A stretch of 64,000 nt of DNA from Wolbachia endosymbiont of Encarsia formosa (GTDB taxonomy: Bacteria; Pseudomonadota; Alphaproteobacteria; Rickettsiales; Anaplasmataceae). Shown one piece after another: positions 10,103 to 18,811 of the stretch (its first letter is position 1; each line of letters opens with the position of its first letter). The stretch is from positions 496,001 to 560,000 of the forward strand of contig NZ_CP154278.1 in NCBI RefSeq assembly GCF_039540065.1, written 5' to 3'. Position numbers and translations under genes: made by a program. The notes under the pieces were generated by a model that worked only from the letters and a program-made list of their open reading frames with translations, was not told where the DNA came from and ran no database searches.

Positions 10103-10218
10103 GAATTGTGGTGGTTGCCATCCTTCTCCACATATGTCGTCATTACCAAACGTTCAATTTTTAATTTATCTAAAAGAGGGTAAACTCCAGTATTTTAGAC
10201 ATAATAGGAGGTTACCCA

Positions 10219-10510
10219 TTGAATAAGAATGTAACAGAATTATTCTGTTTTGTAGATGATGATTGTAAAATGATAGACAAAAATTTTGCAGGTAGATTAT
10301 TATCCAATGGTAAAAAACCTACAATAGTGCCAGAAATAACGCATTCCGAAATTATAACAATAATTTTGTTATATCAGCAATCTAAACTTTAAATCATTTT
10401 ACATACGTTACTTACAGTTGCTGCATAAGTCAGACTTTTCCAGACTACCTTCTTATGATAGATTTATTGCGCTAAAACCTCGAGTTTTATGGTATTTAGC
10501 AATAAAGATC
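10219..10510 (+). pseudogene. IS982-family transposase, 5' fragment
   Basis: From a TTG at 10219 the frame reads N-K-N-V-T-E-L-F-C-F-V-D-D and continues through VPEITHSEIITIILLYQQS to a TAA. A second frame then continues with FYIRYLQLLHKSDF, LPSYDRFIALKPRVLWYLA and stops. This is the N-terminal domain of an IS982-type transposase; the catalytic part is absent. A frameshift near 10387 separates the two pieces. From 10511 to 10677 another short open stretch is unrecognised. Confidence 0.65.
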
Positions 10511-10677
10511 ACCTATTGAATTCTATGATATTATTTTTTGTGAGATTGTTATACACGTTATGGCAAGAAAGGCAGAGAGATTTGTTAAGTAGTTTTTGCA
10601 TCTATATGGGCTACTTGGATAATGGTTACAATGTTTGTACAATTGTACAGCATGAGCTGAGTTCGCTTAGCACTTAT

Positions 10678-12096
10678 CTACATTTCAGTTCCACCAACAG
10701 TTATTGCATCGACCTTAAGTGTTGGCTGACCAACTCCAACAGGCACATTTTGCCCGTCTTTTGAGCACGTACCAACACCAGGATCTAACTTTAGATCATT
10801 ACCAATCATTGATACTTTTTTTAGCACTGTTGGCCCATAACCAATTAGTGTTGCTCCTTTCACTGGATGTGTAATTTTACCATTTTCTATTAGGTAAGCT
10901 TCTGAAGATGAGAAAACAAATTTTCCTGATGTTATATCAACTTGTCCACCACCAAAATTTACTGCATATAGGCCTCTTTTTACACTGGATATTATTTCTT
11001 CTGGTGCATATTTTCCTGCCAACATATAGGTGTTTGTCATGCGTGGCATAGTAACTTCTTTGTAACTTTCTCTTCTACCATTACCAGTTGGATTTACACC
11101 CATAAGTTTAGCGTTCATATGATCTTGCATATATCCTTTTAGAATTCCATCTTCTATAAGCACATTATAGCCAGGTAAAGTACCCTAATCGTCTATGCTA
11201 ATAGAACCACGCAAATTAGGTAGAGTTCCATTATCAACTACAGTAATGTTACTGGCTGCCACCTGTTTGCCCATAGAATTTGAAAATGCCGAGATTTCTT
11301 TACGGTTAAAATCACCCTCAAATCCATGACCTACAGCTTCATGCAATAATATCCCTGGCCAACCTGAACCTAAAACAACTGTCATCTCTCCAGCCGGATC
11401 TGGAATTGCCTCAAGATTTACTAGCGCTTGCTCTAACGCTTGGTTTGCAACTTCTTTCCACTTCTTCTCAGAAACAAATTTACTATAAGAGTCTCTTCCA
11501 CCATGCCCTGCAGAACCTATCTCAGCTCGGCCATTTTTCTCTACGATGACTAGTACATTAAAACGTACCAAAGGCCTAATATCGCTTAACCTGTGATCAT
11601 CTTTTATTATTTGTACAACTTGCCATTCTCCATTTAGAGTTATTTTTACCTGCTTCACGCAATTATTCTTCGACCTTACATACTCATTAACCTCATTAAG
11701 TAGTTTAATCTTTGAGCTCAGGTCCATTTCATTTATGGGATTAATCGTTGAATACAGGCTTTTTGCCTCCTCATTTAAGTTTACTGAATTCGTTTTGCTT
11801 AAAGATGCTGAACTTTTTACCATGGAAGCAGCTTTACTAATTTCTTTTTCGCTAATCTCAGAAGAGCAAACAAAAGACGTACTATCTTCACAAAAAGACC
11901 TTAGACCAAATCCTCTTCTGATATTTAAATCCATATGTTTTAATATATTATCATCAAAAACTAGGGATTCTGATTGGCAAAACTCTAAAAATAGCTCACC
12001 ACCATCACTATTGCTCAAAGCGTTGTTGACTATTTTATATACATTATTAATATTAACATTGTTCTGAGCAAAAAATATTTGATCTAGATTTGGCAT
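10678..12096 (-). pseudogene. tldD: TldD metalloprotease subunit gene with one in-frame TAG
   Basis: The minus-strand frame from ATG 12096 to the stop at 10678 spans 472 codons, the normal TldD size, but a TAG at 11185-11187 splits it after about 303 residues. The metal-binding motif H-E-A-V-G-H-G-F-E-G-D lies before the stop. The C-terminal [10 protein letters not shown] region with the conserved Cys lies after it. No frameshift occurs and the remaining sequence is well conserved. A GTG at 11163 could restart translation. TldD works with TldE/PmbA to degrade peptides in the cytosol. Either a recent nonsense mutation, readthrough, or a sequence error explains the TAG. Confidence 0.85.
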
Positions 12097-12158
12097 TACC
12101 TTTAAGTTAAAAACTATTTGAGTATATTATTTTATTTTAACATAGTAAATCACAAAAA

Positions 12159-12243
12159 GCCCGGGTGGCGGAATTGGTAGACGCGCTAGCTTCAGGTGCT
12201 AGTAACTTTTCAAGTTGTGGAAGTTCAAGTCTTCTCCCGGGCA
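12159..12243 (+). tRNA. tRNA-Leu (CAG)
   Basis: An 85-nt cloverleaf with acceptor stem GCCCGGG/CCCGGGC and discriminator A. The D-arm reads TGGCGGAATTGGTAGACGC, as in tRNA-Leu. The anticodon is CAG in the loop TTCAGGT. A long variable arm follows, and the T-loop reads GTTCAAGTC. CCA is not encoded. It lies between tldD (divergent) and the membrane protein at 12305. Confidence 0.93.
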
Positions 12244-12304
12244 CTCTGTATTGATTTTCAAGTCAATTAATGTTATGATATAATATGTATTTACTGTTAA
12301 GTTT

Positions 12305-12778
12305 ATGAGTTATGAGAAAGAGGGGCTTATTTACAGAAAAAAAATACGAACTTATTCAAAACGCTTAGTTACTGCACTATCTATTGCTTCTTTGAGTTGG
12401 TACATAGCAGCATTAGCCCTAAATATTTCTTCCTTAATCTTGTATTTTACTATTGTCAGCACTATGCTAAGTGCACTTTCGCTTGCTTTAAATATATGGT
12501 CATTAACTGATCATTTTAGGCAGTGTGGCCTTAATAAGCAACTCGATACCTCTTGGCAAGAGAAATTAATGAAGATCTGCCTCGACATTGCATCTAACGT
12601 TTCATTTTTAATAGGAGGAATTACATCTATATTACCTCTTGAATTTCCTATTATCCCCTTTATTTCGGTTGCTTTTTTTATTCTAGGTTGTACCTTTATG
12701 GCAACCAATTTCATTAGAACTATGATTAGTCAGCCGCAAATAGATGAAACCAAAACCTCAAAGTTAGTGATCATTTGA
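12305..12778 (+). CDS. Unrecognised four-helix membrane protein
   Basis: 157 residues, family not recognised. Four hydrophobic segments lie at about residues 20-42, 44-68, 95-110 and 118-137, with a charged loop (about 69-92) between the two pairs. The C-terminus is short and polar. The last helix contains F-I-L-G-C-T, which resembles V-L-G-C-T in the protein at 13187, so the two may be diverged relatives. A dispersed repeat lies directly downstream. Confidence 0.7.
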   Translation: MSYEKEGLIYRKKIRTYSKRLVTALSIASLSWYIAALALNISSLILYFTIVSTMLSALSLALNIWSLTDHFRQCGLNKQLDTSWQEKLMKICLDIASNVSFLIGGITSILPLEFPIIPFISVAFFILGCTFMATNFIRTMISQPQIDETKTSKLVII

Positions 12779-12837
12779 ACGTTCAATCTGCAATAGCTGC
12801 CTAATTATTACATGTTAATAACTTAGCTTATTTAACT

Positions 12838-13113
12838 TGACAAATTACGCCATCTCCCTTACTATGATAGCAAGAGTATTTACCCTTGTTTTTAATCTCC
12901 GCGGATTTAACAGCAAAATTTAGTAAAAAATTCAAGTATTTATTGGCAAATTACATAAAAATTATAGCGGCTGCATGTCTTTTTTATTTTTTCTACATTC
13001 AGCCAAATCGCGCTTGTTAGTACATTATCAATTTAAATTATTAAAACTCGCTATACGGGGGTTCTTTTGTCTTTTTTTACTTAGTAAATTTCTTAATATT
13101 TGTAGCTAAAGTA
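12838..13113 (+). repeat. Dispersed repeat of about 250 bp, copy B
   Basis: This plus-strand copy aligns with 2902-3153 (reverse) and 61772-62049. It shares AGAGTATTTACCCTTG, TATTTATTGGCAAATTAC, AAAATTATAGCGGCTGCATG and a 3' end TTCTTAATATTTGTAGCTAA. It is somewhat diverged from the others (Thr-to-Cys-like base changes such as TTGTTTTTAATCTCC for TTGTTTTTGACCTGC). It fills the space between two small membrane-protein genes and may have separated a formerly continuous locus. Confidence 0.75.
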
Positions 13114-13186
13114 ATTTTAGAGAGCCAGCGTGGGACACACAACCGCACTAACGTTTATTTTTGAAGGTACTATTTATATAGATGAA

Positions 13187-13516
13187 ATGTTCAAAAGTAA
13201 AGCATTTAAATATCTAATTCTTACTTCCCAAATTTCAAATTATCTTCCTCCTATTTTATTAATAGCAGGTTTGGTGTTACAGTACCAATCTAGTTGCGTA
13301 GACAGTAAAGTACTCATTGGATTTGCTATAGTACTAGGTTGTACTTTATTATTACACTTAGCAAGTGAGATCTACGAGAGAAAAGTTGTAAATCTTGTAA
13401 AAACTGAAGGAAGAGGTGATGAACAAAATGTACCTATAGGAGCATTAACCGAAAAGCCAAGCAGAATTGTAAATCCCGATAGTGTTCACGCTCATGGAAG
13501 AGAGCAAGTTGTGTAG
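13187..13516 (+). CDS. Unrecognised small two-helix membrane protein
   Basis: 109 residues from ATG 13187. A GTG at 13130 is in frame but lies just after the dispersed repeat and adds a segment that looks unrelated, so I prefer the ATG. Hydrophobic helices lie at about residues 12-33 and 43-62, followed by a polar tail of 45 residues. The second helix contains V-L-G-C-T, echoing the last helix of the protein at 12305. It may be the surviving 3' half of a larger gene disrupted by the repeat. It converges on folC with 5 bp between stops. Confidence 0.55.
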   Translation: MFKSKAFKYLILTSQISNYLPPILLIAGLVLQYQSSCVDSKVLIGFAIVLGCTLLLHLASEIYERKVVNLVKTEGRGDEQNVPIGALTEKPSRIVNPDSVHAHGREQVV

Positions 13517-13521
13517 TGCAT

Positions 13522-14832
13522 TTATTGTTCTTGGATTAATTGATAGCTATTCTCCATACTCAAATCTCTGGCTAAAAATAGCGAGCCACAGATTAGTATG
13601 GTTTTGACGTTTTGTATAGAAGCTTTTAGTATGTGATTTGATATAGCATCTCTGATTGATTCACATTCGATAGCATTGATTCCTATATTATGAGCTCCTT
13701 CTCTAATTAAATCTGTACTTGTTGCTTTAGGTTCAGATTTAACACAAATCGCGCATAGTAGTTTGATATATGGCTTTAAGTGCTCTAAGAACTCTGCGAC
13801 GTTTCTGTTACGAGTAACACCAAAGATCATATAGATACCTTCAGCAAAATTGTCTCTTACCCACTTAGCTAACACTCTGGCAACATCATTGTTGTGCGCG
13901 CCATCTAGAAATAATTGCCAATCTTTTGGTAATAAAGAAATTAAATTACCTTCTTTTATAGACTCTAGCCGCGCAGGCCAATAAGTGCGCTGTAAACCTG
14001 AAGCAATGTCCTCTTCTCCAATATTAAATCCATACTTCCCACTTAAAATGCTACATGCTGCAATTGCGTTTCCTGCATTGATTATTTGATGATATCCTTT
14101 TAAAGATGGCAAAGAAAATTCTATTGATTGAATAGTCGATTGAAAGACTATTCTGTTATTCTGTTTTTCGCAATTCCACTCAAATCCTCCTCTATATAAG
14201 GGAGATTTTTTGTTTATTGCGTGTTGTTCTAGCATGTTCATTATAGATTTTTCTTGTGGTGCTATTACGCAAGGAACATTAGGTTTCATTATTCCAGCCT
14301 TTTCACCTGCTATGGTTTCTACGGTAGGACCAAGATATTCTGTATGGTCAAGTGCAATGGAAGTGATGATCGTTAGAATCGGATTATCTATAACATTTGT
14401 TGCATCAAGCCTTCCACCCAGACCCACTTCAACTAAAGTAATATCATCTTTATGACGAGAAAAAGCTAAGAAGGCTGCAGTCGTTGCGGCTTCAAATAGA
14501 GTGATGGGTTGTTCTGTGACTGCTATACGGCATTCTTCCAGTGAGTTATGTAATTCACTATCATCGATATCATTGCCTGCAACAACTATTCTCTCATTAA
14601 AATTCACTAAATGTGGAGAAGTGTACGTATGAACTTTATACCCTGCTGCTTGCATTATATATCTTATAAAGGATAGTGTTGATCCTTTGCCATTAGTGCC
14701 AGCTATGTGAATTATTGGCGGTATTTTTTTCTCGGGATTACCAAGTTTATTTAGAAAACTTTTTATGCTATCAAGAGAAAAATCCTTTGGCCTACTGCCA
14801 ATCGGCTTAGGCCAATGAGGCATGTATATCAT
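13522..14832 (-). CDS. folC: Folylpolyglutamate synthase / dihydrofolate synthase
   Basis: 436 residues, normal for the family. A Mur-ligase-type ATP site HIAGTNGKGST lies near residues 42-52, the folate-loop region HTYTSPHLVNFNERI near 71-85, and DHTEYLG near 169. It adds glutamate to dihydropteroate or folates in the cytosol, keeping the cofactor in the cell. The start ATG overlaps the stop of the upstream mlaC-like gene by 4 bp (ATGA), so translation is probably coupled. Confidence 0.94.
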   Translation of the reverse strand: MIYMPHWPKPIGSRPKDFSLDSIKSFLNKLGNPEKKIPPIIHIAGTNGKGSTLSFIRYIMQAAGYKVHTYTSPHLVNFNERIVVAGNDIDDSELHNSLEECRIAVTEQPITLFEAATTAAFLAFSRHKDDITLVEVGLGGRLDATNVIDNPILTIITSIALDHTEYLGPTVETIAGEKAGIMKPNVPCVIAPQEKSIMNMLEQHAINKKSPLYRGGFEWNCEKQNNRIVFQSTIQSIEFSLPSLKGYHQIINAGNAIAACSILSGKYGFNIGEEDIASGLQRTYWPARLESIKEGNLISLLPKDWQLFLDGAHNNDVARVLAKWVRDNFAEGIYMIFGVTRNRNVAEFLEHLKPYIKLLCAICVKSEPKATSTDLIREGAHNIGINAIECESIRDAISNHILKASIQNVKTILICGSLFLARDLSMENSYQLIQEQ

Positions 14833-15413
14833 AAATTATTGTTACGTTTTAATTCATCTATTACACTTGCCATGCCATTCGTGTCGATCTTTTCACTAAA
14901 TTGAGAACGTTGATTAATAGAAATACTTATTCCACTCATTACAACATCGTTTATTAAGAAAGAACCGTCACTTTTAGTAACTTTAAAGTCAATATTTGTA
15001 AATTCCTCATCACCATAAGAAAATCTTGTTCCTATCAGACAAGTTTCATCGTCAACTGCTTTTGTACTCATTATGATCATTTCACTATTATTTATGTATT
15101 TATACAAAATTTTAGCGCACAAGCGCGCGAGATATACTTCATATTCTTTTAGAAACTCTTCTTTTTCTTTCTGAGTAGATAAATTCCAATATTTCCCTAT
15201 GACAAATCGAGATATTCCTTTGAGGTCAACATTATTCTGAATAATTTTCAGAAGTTCTTCTTGTACATGTTCTAGATTTTTTCTATTCCCTTTCATAGAC
15301 GTGTTGTCTACTTGCTGCTTCATGGCAAGCACAAAAGTTTTGTGCCCTATACAATTCGCGTAAGCACTTGAGGAGATTACAATAAAAATGGTTAAGAACT
15401 TAATAAGATTCAT
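14829..15413 (-). CDS. mlaC: MlaC-family periplasmic phospholipid-binding protein
   Basis: 194 residues. An N-terminal signal peptide (K-F-L-T-I-F-I-V-I-S-S-S-A-Y-A) is followed by a helical segment and the family region F-V-I-G-K-Y-W-N-L-S ... F-L-K-E-Y-E, which matches the toluene-tolerance Ttg2D/MlaC family. Family role: carries phospholipids across the periplasm between outer and inner membrane as part of an Mla transporter. The other mla genes are not in this window. It overlaps folC by 4 bp. Confidence 0.85.
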   Translation of the reverse strand: MNLIKFLTIFIVISSSAYANCIGHKTFVLAMKQQVDNTSMKGNRKNLEHVQEELLKIIQNNVDLKGISRFVIGKYWNLSTQKEKEEFLKEYEVYLARLCAKILYKYINNSEMIIMSTKAVDDETCLIGTRFSYGDEEFTNIDFKVTKSDGSFLINDVVMSGISISINQRSQFSEKIDTNGMASVIDELKRNNNL

Positions 15414-15494
15414 AAGATATATTTATTAGCTATGATACTTAAAATGCAAAATTTAACAAAGGCAAAATAATGATCGCTAGTTTTAATATATCTA

Positions 15495-15524
15495 TAGACA
15501 TACTCTATATAAATAATCTATAAT
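15495..15524 (+). promoter_or_regulatory. Sigma-70-type promoter for the 6S-like RNA
   Basis: TAGACA (15495-15500) and TATAAT (15519-15524) are separated by 18 bp. The likely start lies 7-8 bp downstream, exactly where the predicted RNA begins with AGGGG. The -10 box is a perfect consensus. Confidence 0.6.
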
Positions 15525-15531
15525 TAATTTA

Positions 15532-15694
15532 GGGGTCTGTGCTATGCGTTATGAGTTAAGTTAAATTTCCCGAGCGATAATTTCTGATCAAGGGAATTGC
15601 CTCTGTTAATTTCATTGAAATTAGTACGTGATGCCCACCTTAACTTTAGGTCTCAGGAATCTACTAAGACTGACGGTAGATATGGATCCCTTTT
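15532..15694 (+). ncRNA. ssrS: Probable 6S RNA
   Basis: The intergenic sequence between mlaC and coq10 holds a 160-nt segment whose ends can pair (GGGGTCTGTG with TATGGATCCC, about ten base pairs including G-U). Internal elements CCCGAGCGAT and TGCCCACCTTAACTTTAGG resemble the central-bubble and closing regions of alphaproteobacterial 6S RNA. It has its own promoter and no open frame. 6S RNA binds the housekeeping RNA polymerase and mimics an open promoter. The identity is from pattern recognition, not a covariance search. Confidence 0.6.
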
Positions 15695-15709
15695 CCATTA
15701 TTTAGGTTT

Positions 15710-16171
15710 ATGTTACACCAATATAAAGAACAAGGTGTTTTTTTCTGTCCATCTCATGAGATATTTCAAGTTGTAATTGACGTTGAGAAGTATCCTGATT
15801 TTGTTCCTTGGTGCAAAGCTGTTTATATAAAAGAAAAAACTGATAGCCAAATGATTGTGGACCTCCTTGCAGCTTTTCATGGCATTAAAGGAAGTTACAC
15901 ATCAGAAGTGACCTTTCTTTCTCCAAATGGAGCAAATAAAAGTTGGATAAAAGCTGTGTCGTCAAATGGAATATTTAAACATTTATACAACGAATGGAAA
16001 TTCACTCCTATAGATGAAAGTAAAACTATGGTAGAGTTCTATATAAAGTTTGAATTTAAATCCAATTTGTTTTCCGCCTTATTAAACTCAGTTTATAAAT
16101 ACACACAAAGTAAAATAATTGCTGCATTTAAAGACAGAGTAGAAAGTGTTGCCGAGAAAAAGTTATCTTGA
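15710..16171 (+). CDS. Coq10/RatA-type START-domain protein
   Basis: 153 residues covering one polyketide cyclase/START domain. The N-terminal F-Q-V-V-I-D-V-E-K-Y-P-D-F-V-P-W-C matches the family signature Y-P-x-F-L/V-P-W-C. Mitochondrial Coq10 binds ubiquinone and supports its delivery to respiratory complexes; the bacterial RatA name reflects a proposed ribosome effect. In a respiration-dependent endosymbiont the ubiquinone role is the more likely. It is 14 bp upstream of dsbA, probably co-transcribed. Confidence 0.87.
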   Translation: MLHQYKEQGVFFCPSHEIFQVVIDVEKYPDFVPWCKAVYIKEKTDSQMIVDLLAAFHGIKGSYTSEVTFLSPNGANKSWIKAVSSNGIFKHLYNEWKFTPIDESKTMVEFYIKFEFKSNLFSALLNSVYKYTQSKIIAAFKDRVESVAEKKLS

Positions 16172-16185
16172 CATTATTTATATAA

Positions 16186-16917
16186 ATGCATAAATTCTTT
16201 AATAAGTTAAGTGTTTCCATTGTAATGATTTTTAGATTATTGTTCTTACTTATTTTTATAAGTGTTAGTTCTTATGCAGCTATTGAACAAAACTTACCCA
16301 ACACTCAAAAAACTGATGAAATAACATCAAAAGAACTACTGTCACTACTGCCTGATGATAAATTATTAGGTGATCCAAAAGCACCAATTTTAATGATAGA
16401 ATATGCTTCGCTCACTTGTTATCACTGTTCTCTTTTTTATAAGAAAGTTTTTCCTAAAATCAAAGAAAAGTACATAGATACAGGTAAGATGTTATACATA
16501 TTCCGTCATTTTCCTCTAGATTACAGAGGATTAAAAGCTGCAATGCTAAGTTATTGCTATGAAAAAGAAGAAGACTATTTTAATTTTAACAAAGCTGTGT
16601 TTAATGCAATAGACTCGTGGAACTACTCTAATTTTAGTGATTTAACTATACTACAAAAAATTGCTGCACTAAGCAATTTGAAGCAAGATGTATTTAACCA
16701 ATGCATTAATGATAAAAAGATGATGGACAAAATTATAAATGATAAATCACTTGCAATTAATAAACTTGATATCACAGCTACTCCTGTATTCATCATCAAG
16801 CTTAACGATGAAAAATCATATGTAGAGAATGGTAAAATCAAACATGAAGGGTATAGAGAGCTGGAATACTTCACTAATGTAATAGATGAGTTATATGGAA
16901 AAGCTATAGTGAAGTAA
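16186..16917 (+). CDS. dsbA: DsbA-family periplasmic thiol-disulfide oxidoreductase
   Basis: 243 residues with an N-terminal hydrophobic signal or anchor (residues 12-31). The active site C-Y-H-C is at residues 78-81 in the thioredoxin-like domain, and the cis-Pro loop A-T-P-V lies near residue 200. Family role: introduces disulfide bonds into exported proteins. It could serve Cys-containing envelope proteins such as the VirB2-like protein at 33454, which has several C-terminal cysteines. That link is inference. Confidence 0.9.
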   Translation: MHKFFNKLSVSIVMIFRLLFLLIFISVSSYAAIEQNLPNTQKTDEITSKELLSLLPDDKLLGDPKAPILMIEYASLTCYHCSLFYKKVFPKIKEKYIDTGKMLYIFRHFPLDYRGLKAAMLSYCYEKEEDYFNFNKAVFNAIDSWNYSNFSDLTILQKIAALSNLKQDVFNQCINDKKMMDKIINDKSLAINKLDITATPVFIIKLNDEKSYVENGKIKHEGYRELEYFTNVIDELYGKAIVK

Positions 16918-16945
16918 TAACACTGTAGCTTACCATATAAAAACC

Positions 16946-17224
16946 CTATGCTGAATCATTATTTTTTGATACTGTTTGTTGCTTTTTACGCTCAAACTCT
17001 CTTTTTTTACTGTGCCAAGCATAATAATACATAGCAATTTTATTCTCTATTAATACTATAGTTCCATCATAAAATTGGACCATATCCATAACTTTTTTCT
17101 GAGCTTCGTTAAAGCGTTCTTTGTACTTCTCGCGATAAGCTGGGTTGTGCAGTAATTTCACTCCTTCATTATTATTAGACTTCTTGCTTAACGTTTCAAC
17201 TTCGTTAGCAATGTTATAAGACAT
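16946..17224 (-). CDS. Unrecognised small charged protein
   Basis: 92 residues, rich in Lys, Glu, Asn and Tyr, with no signal peptide or membrane helix. The middle (residues 25-60) is predicted helical. I do not recognise a family. It stands alone between dsbA (convergent) and the methyltransferase gene (divergent). Codon use resembles neighbours, supporting a real gene. Confidence 0.6.
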   Translation of the reverse strand: MSYNIANEVETLSKKSNNNEGVKLLHNPAYREKYKERFNEAQKKVMDMVQFYDGTIVLIENKIAMYYYAWHSKKREFERKKQQTVSKNNDSA

Positions 17225-17293
17225 ATAAACCCCTCTAATTGATTATAAAAATTACATTTTATAAGAGAGATGTAAATAAACGATCCCTTAATT

Positions 17294-17321
17294 CTAGTAT
17301 AACAATTGGTTATTATACTAG
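17294..17321. repeat. Inverted repeat in the 17225-17476 intergenic region
   Basis: CTAGTATAA is repeated in reverse as TTATACTAG, with a 10-base spacer. The 250-bp divergent intergenic region around it is very AT-rich and otherwise shows no gene. The repeat could be an operator for either flanking gene or a hairpin in a leader transcript. The sequence does not decide. Confidence 0.4.
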
Positions 17322-17476
17322 TTAACTATAGTAAAATATATAATAATCTTTGTCACTTAAAATTTTACTTTATAAAATAACAACTTAAAATAAAAAATTT
17401 TATTATTCTTAACCCTATTGTTATATTTATAAATCTTATATAGATTAAACCTCCTTAGTTTATATTATAAAACTTA

Positions 17477-18154
17477 ATGCGTCATAACTTTAGCAGAAAA
17501 TCGTTGTACATAAGAAGCTTATTTGCAAAAGAGTATAAAGAAATAGAAGAACATTGTACTCTTGATAAGAAACAACGTATTCAAATCACTCCTGAAGAAG
17601 GAAAATTATTAAATTTATTTATCAAAATCCATAAAGTTAAAAGCATAGTTGAAATTGGCACGTTATATGGTTATTCGTCAATTTGTATGGTAAAAGCTTT
17701 ACCGAAAGATGGTCATATATATACAATAGAAAATAATCCTCAACACTCAAGAATAGCAAAAAAAAATTTTAGTGCTTTTAATCTAAGTGATAAAATTACT
17801 CTAATAGAAGGTGATGCACTAGAAAAAATTAATGAATTATCAACAAAGGCACCATTTGACATGATATTCATCGATGCTGACAAAAGTAGTTATCCTAAGT
17901 ATTTAGATTGGGCAGAGTCATACATTAAACAAGATGGGCTAATCGTTGCAGATAACACTCTATTATTTGATACAGTATTTTTAGAATCTCCTCCAAAAGA
18001 AGTATCAGAAAAGTCATGGCATGCTATGAGAGAGTTTAATGATAGATTGTCAGATGAAAAAAAATATTTCTCCATATTGATTCCTACTGAAGAAGGAATG
18101 ACTGTAGCTTTAAAACTAACGCAAGTTAAAAATCAAGGTCAGCGTAATGTCTAG
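17477..18154 (+). CDS. Class I SAM-dependent O-methyltransferase
   Basis: 225 residues. Motif I V-E-I-G-T-L-Y-G-Y-S-S lies near residues 56-66, the acidic ribose-binding residue in Y-T-I-E-N near 80, and F-I-D-A-D-K near 132, all typical of the caffeoyl-CoA O-methyltransferase-like family. The substrate is unknown. The 3' end overlaps the convergent GST gene by 29 bp, so both proteins are encoded on opposite strands there. Confidence 0.87.
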   Translation: MRHNFSRKSLYIRSLFAKEYKEIEEHCTLDKKQRIQITPEEGKLLNLFIKIHKVKSIVEIGTLYGYSSICMVKALPKDGHIYTIENNPQHSRIAKKNFSAFNLSDKITLIEGDALEKINELSTKAPFDMIFIDADKSSYPKYLDWAESYIKQDGLIVADNTLLFDTVFLESPPKEVSEKSWHAMREFNDRLSDEKKYFSILIPTEEGMTVALKLTQVKNQGQRNV

Positions 18155-18779
18155 GGGGAGTTAAGCCAAAAACTCTCTCTAATAATATTTCGCGAAAACA
18201 AGGCCTTGATTTAACAATGGAGTACCATTCTTTTAAAATCTTACTTTTTTCCCATGGGAAACTATTTACGTAGTCTATTATAGAAATATGTGATGCTAAA
18301 GTAATATCGGCTAAAGTGAACTTATCGGTTGCAAGCCAAACGTTCTTGTTAATTAAGTGTTCGATGTATTCCATATGGCAAGGCAGGTTATGCTGAGCTG
18401 CATGAAGAAATCTAGAGTCAGGGCTGCGGTTAGTAATTACTTTTTCATTCATAATATACTTAGTAACTTCATTGTAAAATTTGCTATCGAACCAATTGAT
18501 TAAAGCGCGTATTTTAGACTTAATAATAGTTGATGAACCAAGTAATTTGACGTCACTATTGTAAGTCTCTTCTATATATTCACAAATGGCATTACTATCC
18601 GCTATTACAAAGTTATTATCTATTAATACTGGTACTTGTCCGATTGGATTGATCTCCATGAATTCATTCCGCTTTTCCCATGGATTTTCATATACCAAAT
18701 CACAACTCAGCTTTTTTTCCTTGAGAAGAGCTCTAACTTTTCGTGAAAACGGACAAAGAGGAAAATGATATAAAATCAT
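18126..18779 (-). CDS. Glutathione S-transferase family protein (SspA-like)
   Basis: 217 residues. The N-terminal thioredoxin fold carries C-P-F-S-R-K-V-R at residues 8-15 and the glutathione-contact motifs Q-V-P-V-L and D-S-N-A-I-C-E-Y-I, followed by an all-helical C-terminal domain. The layout fits bacterial GSTs and the stringent starvation protein A group; which of these cannot be decided here. Its start lies directly next to a cluster of palindromic repeats. Confidence 0.87.
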   Translation of the reverse strand: MILYHFPLCPFSRKVRALLKEKKLSCDLVYENPWEKRNEFMEINPIGQVPVLIDNNFVIADSNAICEYIEETYNSDVKLLGSSTIIKSKIRALINWFDSKFYNEVTKYIMNEKVITNRSPDSRFLHAAQHNLPCHMEYIEHLINKNVWLATDKFTLADITLASHISIIDYVNSFPWEKSKILKEWYSIVKSRPCFREILLERVFGLTPPRHYADLDF

Positions 18780-18811
18780 AATATTCCTCTTTTGTTATTC
18801 CAATACCTATA

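Noticed and set aside
10489-10764. 91-codon plus-strand frame
   Set aside because: It runs through the IS982 fragment, an unrecognised scrap and antisense to the end of tldD. Composition is not protein-like.
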